DNA from: an uncultured Rhodospirillales bacterium
GTDB lineage: Bacteria; Pseudomonadota; Alphaproteobacteria; Acetobacterales; Acetobacteraceae
DNA: 8,635 nt
Direction: 5' to 3'
Assembly (NCBI GenBank): GCA_903932545.1
Contig: CAIZGT010000196.1
Span: 1 to 8,635, forward strand
The notes under the pieces were generated by a model. That model was not told the DNA's origin. It ran no database searches and was given only the letters and a program-made list of their open reading frames with translations. The stretch's first letter is position 1; the number at the start of each line of letters is the position of its first letter. The position numbers and the translations under genes are program-made. This document shows positions 1 through 6,065 of the stretch, in pieces.

Positions 1-1802
1 TCCAGGATCAGCGCGCCATAACGCCGCCGCCGCCGCGCCAGCACCGATCCGGTGGCGGTGTCGAGCCCGGTCTCAACCGCAACAGTGCTACGAGCGAGCA
101 GATGCGCGGCATCCAGCGGGGCAGCGAGACGGATTTGGGCAGACAGCTTCATCTCCAACGATGCCACTGCCAGCAGCTTGGCCGAGGCGAGCTTGTCACT
201 CACCGGCAGTTTTGCCCCACCACCGCCCGAGAGCCGAAACGCGCCGGGCTCGCCTCGGCGTTGCGCCACCCGATCCGGGAAACCGGCGGCGATCAGCTTG
301 CCGGCATCGCCCGCGCCCGGCACATTGTTCAAGCCGAGCCGGCGGCGATATTGCCCCGCAGCGCGGCGGATGCGTGAGAGCGTGGCGCGATCACCCGCCC
401 CAGTCTCCAATGCCTCCAACCGCAAGCCGATATCGGCAGAACCCGAGTCCCGCAGCGGATCACGCTCCTCCAACAACGCCGCGATATCGCATGCCATCGC
501 CGCCTCGTCGCGCGTCTCAGCCGCCAGCATCATCGCCGCCAGACGGGGATGCGATCCGAGTTGCGCCATGCGGCGGCCAAGCTGCGAGATGCGGCCTTGC
601 TCCAACGCCCCAAGTTCGGTGAGCAATTCGCCCGCAGCGGCGAGCGCGCCCGCAGGTGGTGCGTCAGGGAACCGCAATTTCGCGGGCTCGGTTCCCCAGG
701 CCGCGCAATCCAGTGCGAGGCCGGAGAGTTCGGCTTCCAGAATTTCAGGCCGATCAAACTCCGCCATGCCGCGCTGCTGTGCCTCGGTCCAGAGCCGGAT
801 TGCCACCCCCGGCGCCTCACGCCCGGCACGCCCGGCGCGTTGGGCGGCGGCGGCACGGCTGATGCGCATCGTCTCCAACCGCGTGAGGCCGGTGCTCTGA
901 TCCATCCGAGGCGCGCGTCGCCAGCCGCCATCCACCACAATGCGCACGCCCGGAACTGTCAGAGACGTCTCGGCAATCGAAGTTGCAAGCACCACACGGC
1001 GAGTCTCGGCAGGGCGGAGAGCACGGTCCTGCTCGGCGGGCGGCAAATCGCCATGCAGCGGCAAGACCAACGCACCACAGCCCGCGAGCGCTTGCTCAGT
1101 GCGGCGGATTTCGCCCATCCCGGGTAGGAAGGCGAGAATATCGCCATCATGCTCGCTCAATGCGGCGCGAATCGCCTTGGCCATCGCATCCGGCAAATCA
1201 CGGAACTGCATGATATCGCGCTTGGCGTGCTGGATTGTCACGGGGAACATCCGCCCGGCACTTTGTATAATCTCCCCGCCGAGCAGCGGCCCCAGCCGCG
1301 CGCCATCAGCAGTGGCGGACATTGCGAGCAGCCGCAATTCCGGGCGCAATTCGCGTTGCAGGTCGAGGCAGAAGGCGAGTGCGAGATCCGCGTCCAACGC
1401 GCGCTCATGCACCTCATCGAAAATCACCATCGCCACGCCATCAAGGCCGGGATCGGATTGCAGGCGGCGCACCAGCAGGCCCTCGGTTACCACCTCGATT
1501 CGGGTTGCAGCCGACACGGCAGAGTCCAGCCTTGTGCGGTAGCCCACCGATTGGCCCACCTCCTCACCAATCATCGCACTCATCCGCGTGGCAGCAGCAC
1601 GGGCGGCGAGGCGGCGGGGTTCAAGCATGACAATCTTCTGCCCGCCAATCCACGCGGCATCACGCAACGCCAGCGGCACCAGCGTGGTTTTGCCCGCACC
1701 GGGTGGCGCGATCAACACGGCGTTTGAACGGGTTTGGAGCGTTTGCGCCAATTGGGCGAGGCAATCTCGCACCGGAAGATCGGGAAATTCGGCCATGCGC
1801 AT
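1..1802 (-). CDS. hrpB: ATP-dependent RNA helicase HrpB, 3' end outside window
   Basis: A minus-strand frame is open from position 1802 to the left edge, giving 600 residues with no stop. It shows superfamily 2 DExH helicase motifs in order: Walker A APPGAGKTT (residues 32-40), EPRRLAARAA (61-70), DEVH (129-132), SAT (162-164) and motif VI QRAGRAGR (321-328). DEVH and the general layout are those of the bacterial DEAH/RHA-like helicase HrpB. Family members run to roughly 800-850 residues, so about 200 C-terminal residues (the HrpB C-terminal domain) are missing, cut by the window edge and not by mutation. The visible end, an arginine-rich run followed by YGALIL, fits an internal part of that C-terminal region. 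Two in-frame ATGs lie at 1802 and 1796. An in-frame TGA shortly upstream excludes a longer protein, and neither ATG has a clear Shine-Dalgarno. The cellular substrate of HrpB is poorly defined in most bacteria. The gene diverges from dsbD across a 54-base gap. Confidence 0.93.
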   Translation of the reverse strand, partial: MRMAEFPDLPVRDCLAQLAQTLQTRSNAVLIAPPGAGKTTLVPLALRDAAWIGGQKIVMLEPRRLAARAAATRMSAMIGEEVGQSVGYRTRLDSAVSAATRIEVVTEGLLVRRLQSDPGLDGVAMVIFDEVHERALDADLALAFCLDLQRELRPELRLLAMSATADGARLGPLLGGEIIQSAGRMFPVTIQHAKRDIMQFRDLPDAMAKAIRAALSEHDGDILAFLPGMGEIRRTEQALAGCGALVLPLHGDLPPAEQDRALRPAETRRVVLATSIAETSLTVPGVRIVVDGGWRRAPRMDQSTGLTRLETMRISRAAAAQRAGRAGREAPGVAIRLWTEAQQRGMAEFDRPEILEAELSGLALDCAAWGTEPAKLRFPDAPPAGALAAAGELLTELGALEQGRISQLGRRMAQLGSHPRLAAMMLAAETRDEAAMACDIAALLEERDPLRDSGSADIGLRLEALETGAGDRATLSRIRRAAGQYRRRLGLNNVPGAGDAGKLIAAGFPDRVAQRRGEPGAFRLSGGGGAKLPVSDKLASAKLLAVASLEMKLSAQIRLAAPLDAAHLLARSTVAVETGLDTATGSVLARRRRRYGALIL

Positions 1803-1856
1803 TTGGTTAGCATTGTTTCACTGGCACTGCGACGTGGCTGGTTCCATATCGGTGCT
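1803..1856. promoter_or_regulatory. Divergent start region between hrpB and dsbD
   Basis: These 54 bases separate the divergent start codons of hrpB and dsbD, so promoter elements for both genes must lie here or reach into the opposite coding regions. I see no convincing -35/-10 pair at normal spacing on either strand, and no strong Shine-Dalgarno before either ATG. Both mRNAs may therefore have short or nearly absent leaders. The assignment rests on gene layout, not on a recognised motif. Confidence 0.35.
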
Positions 1857-3839
1857 ATGACCCGTCTTGCCCTCGCCCTGATGCTAATGCTCGCGCCACT
1901 GCCATCGCTGGCCGCCGAATCCCAGGTTTTCAGCACGGAGCGCGACCAAGTTTCGCTGGTGTCGGACACCGACGCGGTGGCGCCTGGGGCAGAATATCAC
2001 CTCGGCCTGCGCTTTCGGCTTGCTCCGGGCTGGCACATCTATCACCGCAATTCAGGCGATGCTGGCCTGCCGCCTGAACTACGTTGGACATTGCCGAGCG
2101 GCGTGCATGTCGGTGACATTATCTGGCCTGCACCTGAGCGCCTCACCGAGGGCCAGTTGGTCACGTTCGGCTTCACCGGCAGCCCGTTGCTTGTGCTCAC
2201 GGCGCAAGGCGCAGGGGCGATTCAGCTTCATGCGTCCTGGCTCGTCTGCAACAATATCTGCGTGCCGGAAGAGGCGGATTTCGCGCTGAATTTGGCCCAG
2301 GGCAGCCAAACGCCCGCCACAGAGGCCGCCTTGTTTGCGCAGGCTGCCACGCATCAACCGGTCGAAACACCGTTTCGGGCGGTGATCTCCCCACAGGGTG
2401 TTCTTGCAGTCAGCGGCGAAGGGCTGGGCCATGCAGCACCCGTCGAAGCCTTCTTTGTCGCGGACGAACCAGATGTAATCGCCGCGGGTCCGCAAAGTCT
2501 GTCCGCCATGCCGGATGGCTTCAGCCTTACTCTCAAACCCGCCGCTGCCTTCAAAGCGGATGCTCTGGTCGCGGGTGTGGTGGTGCTGCGCGATGCGGGC
2601 GGGCAGTTGGCCGCTCTGCGCATCGCAGCACAGCCCGGCGCCGTGGCAGCCGGTGTTGGCTGGATTGAGGCGATCTTCGCCGCCCTGCTCGGCGGGCTCA
2701 TCCTCAATTTGATGCCCTGCGTATTCCCTGTGCTGGCGATGAAGGCGATGGCCATCCTGCGTGTTTCCAGCGAAGGCCGCAAAGCCGCGCGTACAGAGGC
2801 GCTGGCATATTCGTCCGGGGTGATCCTCAGCTTCACCGCGATTGGTGGCGCGGTGCTGGCACTGCGCCAGTTGGGGCATGCAGTCGGCTGGGGCTTCCAG
2901 TTTCAATCGCCCTGGTTTGTAGCAGGGATGGCGTGGTTGCTCATGGCGGTGGGGCTTAACCTTTCAGGCGTGTTCGAGATCAGTTCCAGCCGTGTGGCAG
3001 GCGCTGGGCAGGGATTAACCCTGCGTGGCGGTGCCCTTGGCAGTTTCTTCTCAGGCGTGTTGGCCGTGCTGGTGGCAACACCCTGCACCGCGCCGTTCAT
3101 GAGTGTGGCACTCGCCGCCGCCCTCACCGCCCCCCCGACTGAGACCCTCGCAGTGTTTGCAGCCCTCGGCATCGGCCTCGCCAGCCCCGCTTTGGTGCTG
3201 GCCGCTTTCCCCGGCATGGCGAGGGCATTGCCGCGTCCGGGCCGGTGGATGGAGATTATGAAGCAGGCGCTGGCGTTTCCAATCTATGCCGCAAGTGCGT
3301 GGCTGATCTGGGTGCTCTCCACCCAAAGCGGGCCAAGCGGCACATTGCTCGGCGTGGCCGGGTTGGTGCTGGTGGGTTTGGCCGCATGGTTGTTCGGATT
3401 GGATGGAATTTGGGGCAAGCGCCTCGCCGTGCTGAGCCTTGTGGGGCTGGTATTAGGCGCTGTTGAGGTTGGATTGCCAGAACCGAGCAACGAGCCATCG
3501 ACCACCACCGCCGCCGACCGTTTCACCCCACAGCGCCTCGCAGAATTGCGCGCCCAACATCGCCCTGTGTTCATCGACATGACGGCGGCGTGGTGTGTCA
3601 CCTGCCTCGTCAACGAGCGCGTGGCATTGCATGATAACGCGGTGCAAGCCGCTTTCGCCCAGCACAATGTGGCGCAATTGGTGGGGGATTGGACGCGGCA
3701 AGATCCGGCCATCACCAATTTCCTGCACGGACAAGGCCGCGACGGTGTGCCGCTTTACGTCTATTATCCGCCCGATCGTGACGCAGTGCTGCTGCCGCAA
3801 ATTCTGACACCGCAAAACGTGCTGGCTGCGATCAACTGA
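1857..3839 (+). CDS. dsbD: Thiol:disulfide interchange protein, DsbD/ScsB family
   Basis: This 660-residue inner-membrane protein should pass reducing electrons from cytoplasmic thioredoxin to periplasmic thiol proteins. It has a signal peptide (residues 1-19, cleavage near LAA). The periplasmic N-terminal domain carries Cys131 and Cys135 in WLVCNNICVPE. A polytopic domain (about 268-540, roughly eight hydrophobic segments) holds LMPCVFPVLAM (Cys288) and VATPCTAPF (Cys410). A C-terminal thioredoxin-like domain has AAWCVTC (Cys580, Cys583) and the cis-proline motif GVPLYVYY (Pro632). All three cysteine pairs of the relay are present, so the protein looks functional. The N-terminal pair is spaced CxxxC in a VCxxICVPE context, which in my judgement resembles ScsB-type proteins more than E. 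coli DsbD; the exact subfamily is open. The frame extends upstream to 1734, but that would add 41 residues over hrpB and bury the signal peptide, so ATG 1857 is preferred. No partner gene (dsbC, scsC) is adjacent. Confidence 0.92.
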   Translation: MTRLALALMLMLAPLPSLAAESQVFSTERDQVSLVSDTDAVAPGAEYHLGLRFRLAPGWHIYHRNSGDAGLPPELRWTLPSGVHVGDIIWPAPERLTEGQLVTFGFTGSPLLVLTAQGAGAIQLHASWLVCNNICVPEEADFALNLAQGSQTPATEAALFAQAATHQPVETPFRAVISPQGVLAVSGEGLGHAAPVEAFFVADEPDVIAAGPQSLSAMPDGFSLTLKPAAAFKADALVAGVVVLRDAGGQLAALRIAAQPGAVAAGVGWIEAIFAALLGGLILNLMPCVFPVLAMKAMAILRVSSEGRKAARTEALAYSSGVILSFTAIGGAVLALRQLGHAVGWGFQFQSPWFVAGMAWLLMAVGLNLSGVFEISSSRVAGAGQGLTLRGGALGSFFSGVLAVLVATPCTAPFMSVALAAALTAPPTETLAVFAALGIGLASPALVLAAFPGMARALPRPGRWMEIMKQALAFPIYAASAWLIWVLSTQSGPSGTLLGVAGLVLVGLAAWLFGLDGIWGKRLAVLSLVGLVLGAVEVGLPEPSNEPSTTTAADRFTPQRLAELRAQHRPVFIDMTAAWCVTCLVNERVALHDNAVQAAFAQHNVAQLVGDWTRQDPAITNFLHGQGRDGVPLYVYYPPDRDAVLLPQILTPQNVLAAIN

Positions 3840-3885
3840 TGAAATCGCGCGCCGATGGGCATCCTGTAACAGATGGATCTCAGGC

Positions 3886-3973
3886 CAACCGATCATGCGT
3901 ATTGCCGACCTGCACCAATCCGCTCATCGGTTGATGCGGCAGACGAGGCGCCTGGCGAGCGCCCCGTCGGCAA
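3886..3973. repeat. Two interleaved 8-bp inverted repeats
   Basis: CAACCGAT (3886-3893) is the exact reverse complement of ATCGGTTG (3926-3933). TTGCCGAC (3902-3909) is the exact reverse complement of GTCGGCAA (3966-3973). The two pairings interleave, and the second shares bases 3966-3968 with the terminator-like hairpin, so it would compete with that hairpin. In 149 bases an 8-bp inverted repeat arises by chance fairly often (about 10,000 pairings at 1 in 65,536), so function is not established. Confidence 0.4.
3942..3968 (-). terminator. Terminator-like hairpin after bcsC
   Basis: On the minus strand GACGGGGCGC (3968-3959) pairs with GCGCCTCGTC (3951-3942) around the 7-base loop TCGCCAG. 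That gives ten pairs, nine Watson-Crick and one G-U. Read from the plus strand the same position is an A/C mismatch, so the stem is better formed in bcsC-sense RNA. It starts 20 bases past the bcsC stop codon, a normal position for an operon terminator. There is no U-tract after the stem, so it may be a stem-stabilised 3' end or a non-canonical terminator instead of a classical intrinsic one. Confidence 0.55.
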
Positions 3974-3988
3974 ACACAACTGAGAGGG

Positions 3989-6037
3989 TTAGTTGGCGTT
4001 CCAGTCGTTAAACACGTAGCGACCGTAAATCCCGCCGCCATAGCTTTGATAAATACCGGCGTTGCCGAAACTCGCCTTCGCGCCCACCGAGAAGTTCGGC
4101 GACACCACATAGTCGATCTTGCCTGAAATCATGCCCATGATGCCCGATCCCTTGAACGGGGCGTATTCCTTGGTGAGCAGCGGATTGTTGGTGATCGCAT
4201 TCAACGCGCTCTGCAACGCATGCGATGTCGGATAGACGTCGGATTTCTTCGCATTGAACTCCTGATAGCCAATGCCGCCGTCCAGTGAAGCAGAGAGGTA
4301 GCTTGTGTATTGCACCTTGTATTCCAGCGGCGCCAACAACACGATGGAGCGTTGCGGACTGAAGTAACCGCCCTGGCCATATGTATAGAATTCAAGGTTC
4401 TTGTTGAACGAGGTGTAGTGCAAATCTACGCCCGTCCGCAACTCATCCCGTCCTGACGAATAAATCGGATAGGTGGCGCGACCGAACATTTCATACGAAG
4501 CGTTCTCACTCACGTTGGTGCCAGTATAAACCCCACCAGCCCCGCCAACAGACGTGGACCAACGCCCGAAATTCGATTCGAGCGACGCACGCCCCCCAGT
4601 CCTGACCACACCACCCCAATGGCGACCAGAGTAGGGATCCGTGGCACCGGCGTAGGAAATCACCGTCTCTTCCACCGCGCGGCGGTCCAGGATCAGGCGA
4701 ACCCGCGTTGAATTGCTGAGCAACGGCGACACCATTAGCCCACCGACCACGTTCTGCTGCTGAAAGCCCAGCGGCGTCGTGCCAACATCGGCGCTCACAT
4801 AGCCAAGCGTGTAGCGCAGGTCGAGTGCAGTGCCGAAGGACGACAACTCACCGGGGAATTTCCCTTTATAGACCGACGCATGGTAGGTGTAAGGGGCGAA
4901 CGTGTCGCCATAAGGCGCCGTCAGCCCGAAACCCATCGTGCCGAAGCTCTGCACATTGGCACCGAAATTCGGCAACCGATTGGCTGAAATCGAGACCGGC
5001 GTCACCGTGAGCGTCATCTGCCCGGTTCCAGCAGGCGAAAAAACCGCCTCAACCGGCATCACGTAGCTGTTCATCTTGTTCAGACCGGCCTGGCCGTTAT
5101 GGCCAACATAGTCACCTTCCATCGAGATCGACGGCGCCAAGCTGCGTTCCAGCGAGGAGATCGACTTGTCGATCGCCTGTGTTACAGGGTCTTCGGAGAT
5201 TCGCGTGCGTGGAATTGTAACGATCGCACCAGTTGTACGGCTATACGGCACGTATGGCTGGCCTGAACCACCAGACAAGGCTGGTGTTGCGGCTTGGGCG
5301 AACACTTGAGGCGTGGGCGCAACGAGTGGGGCGTCTTGTTGCACCGCCTCGGCAGCCATCGGCTCCGCCCCAGCGTCCCCGGCCGGCAGATAGCCGCCCA
5401 ATCCGGGATATCGCGCGTTGTCGGCAACATGGACCCGTCTGTTGTATTGCGTCGGCTGCGCAAATTGCGCTGGTGCAGGCGCCGTGTTGGGAACCGGCGG
5501 AAAATATGGCGCGTCACCAGGTTCAACCGTGGGCATCCGGCGGGTTTCGGCAACCGCACGCGGTGTTGGCTGCACTTGTGCGGGGCTGGGCAGCGGATTG
5601 CTGCGTGGCGCGGCGAGCGGGGACGGCAATGGCTGCGGAGCCGCGTCGGTGTCAGTGGCGAACACCGCCGGCGGCCGGGACACCGCGATTGGTGCCGGCA
5701 GTTCTGGCGCGGTCGCAGTGGTTGGCGCGTCAGGTGCCAATGAGACCGGCCGCGACAATTCTGGCGGGATAGAGAGCGGGCTTGGATCGCTCTGCCCCAC
5801 ATCGGCGCTACGAGTTGCGCCAGATTGCGCCACCCCGGCGTAAACCGGCACATCGGCACTCGGCGCGCGATGCGATCCGAGTGGAGCAAGCAGCACTTGC
5901 TGGGCCAACACGGAATGTGTGCTCACCACGATACACAACATGCCCCCGGCCAGTGCGGTTGCGGTTGTCAGAGCGAGACGCCGCCCCTGAGCGCGTTTTG
6001 GCTCAGGGTTTGTAAGGTGCAAAGACATGCAGTTCAT
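3989..6037 (-). CDS. bcsC: BcsC-type cellulose export barrel without TPR domain
   Basis: This 682-residue protein should be the outer-membrane pore of the cellulose secretion system. A long signal peptide has Arg/Lys at 14-20, a hydrophobic core at 21-45, and likely cleavage at VLA/QQ. Residues about 48-280 are low-complexity and proline-rich, with 44 prolines in residues 51-280. Residues about 281-682 match the BcsC C-terminal beta-barrel family: an entry region with EDPVTQAIDKSISSLERSL, then VEAVFSPAGTGQMTLTVTPVSI, LDRRAVEETVISYAGATDP, GRHWGGVVRTGG, GGYFSPQR (556-563), and the final strand YGGGIYGRYVF (666-676). Canonical BcsC proteins are about 1,150-1,300 residues with a large TPR array before the barrel; no TPR-like helical repeat is visible here. 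Start choice: ATG 6037 has GGGG six bases upstream; ATG 6028 is an alternative. In-frame ATGs at 6076 and 6094 would overlap the bcsAB end. The gene lies 28 bases after bcsAB and is probably the last of the operon. Confidence 0.88.
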   Translation of the reverse strand: MNCMSLHLTNPEPKRAQGRRLALTTATALAGGMLCIVVSTHSVLAQQVLLAPLGSHRAPSADVPVYAGVAQSGATRSADVGQSDPSPLSIPPELSRPVSLAPDAPTTATAPELPAPIAVSRPPAVFATDTDAAPQPLPSPLAAPRSNPLPSPAQVQPTPRAVAETRRMPTVEPGDAPYFPPVPNTAPAPAQFAQPTQYNRRVHVADNARYPGLGGYLPAGDAGAEPMAAEAVQQDAPLVAPTPQVFAQAATPALSGGSGQPYVPYSRTTGAIVTIPRTRISEDPVTQAIDKSISSLERSLAPSISMEGDYVGHNGQAGLNKMNSYVMPVEAVFSPAGTGQMTLTVTPVSISANRLPNFGANVQSFGTMGFGLTAPYGDTFAPYTYHASVYKGKFPGELSSFGTALDLRYTLGYVSADVGTTPLGFQQQNVVGGLMVSPLLSNSTRVRLILDRRAVEETVISYAGATDPYSGRHWGGVVRTGGRASLESNFGRWSTSVGGAGGVYTGTNVSENASYEMFGRATYPIYSSGRDELRTGVDLHYTSFNKNLEFYTYGQGGYFSPQRSIVLLAPLEYKVQYTSYLSASLDGGIGYQEFNAKKSDVYPTSHALQSALNAITNNPLLTKEYAPFKGSGIMGMISGKIDYVVSPNFSVGAKASFGNAGIYQSYGGGIYGRYVFNDWNAN
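5198..5896 (-). other. Proline/alanine-rich linker segment of BcsC
   Basis: This segment encodes residues 48-280 of the BcsC-type protein. It is rich in Pro, Ala, Thr, Gln and Ser, reaching 26 prolines in residues 101-200. It has no cysteine and no apparent helical periodicity, so it is predicted to be disordered and periplasmic. It occupies the place where TPR repeats stand in ordinary BcsC. A few less biased patches, such as NARYPGLGGYLPAG (207-220) and GQPYVPYSRTTG (259-270), could be short docking motifs; that is inference. Confidence 0.75.
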
Positions 6038-6043
6038 TTCCAG

Positions 6044-6047
6044 CCCC
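6044..6047 (-). promoter_or_regulatory. Candidate ribosome binding site of bcsC
   Basis: On the minus strand GGGG lies six bases before ATG 6037, inside the 28-base gap after the bcsAB stop codon. It is the best Shine-Dalgarno-like sequence near the possible starts and is the main reason for preferring 6037 over 6028. It is short, so the support is modest. Confidence 0.35.
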
Positions 6048-6065
6048 AGCAACGGATAACGACGA

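Larger units (their letters stand above)
3840..3988. other. Convergent intergenic region, no gene
   Basis: This 149-base gap lies between the ends of the convergent dsbD and bcsC genes. I see no credible coding sequence in it. It contains three self-complementary elements, listed separately: one hairpin close to the bcsC stop and two longer-range 8-bp inverted repeats. A transcription-termination role for both genes is the simplest reading. Confidence 0.7.

Noticed and set aside
52..1727. Several long plus-strand open frames (for example 52-900, 549-1127, 940-1542, 1149-1727)
   Set aside because: They lie antisense to hrpB, whose frame has helicase motifs throughout. Their products are low-complexity Arg/Ala/Ser/Pro-rich sequences, typical of antisense frames in GC-rich DNA.
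1734..1856. N-terminal extension of dsbD to ATG 1734
   Set aside because: It would overlap the hrpB start and place 41 residues before a good signal peptide; ATG 1857 fits better.
2079..2906. 275-codon minus-strand open frame
   Set aside because: It lies antisense to the convincing DsbD reading frame, and its product shows no recognisable domain or signal.
5233..5843. Plus-strand open frames opposite the proline-rich part of bcsC
   Set aside because: They mirror the biased base composition of the linker and give Arg/Gly/Ala-rich products without recognisable features. The minus-strand frame is joined to a clear signal peptide and barrel.
6031..6038. Lipoprotein signal around Cys35 of BcsC
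   Set aside because: The residues before Cys35 (GGML) do not fit a lipobox, and an ordinary cleavage site follows ten residues later.
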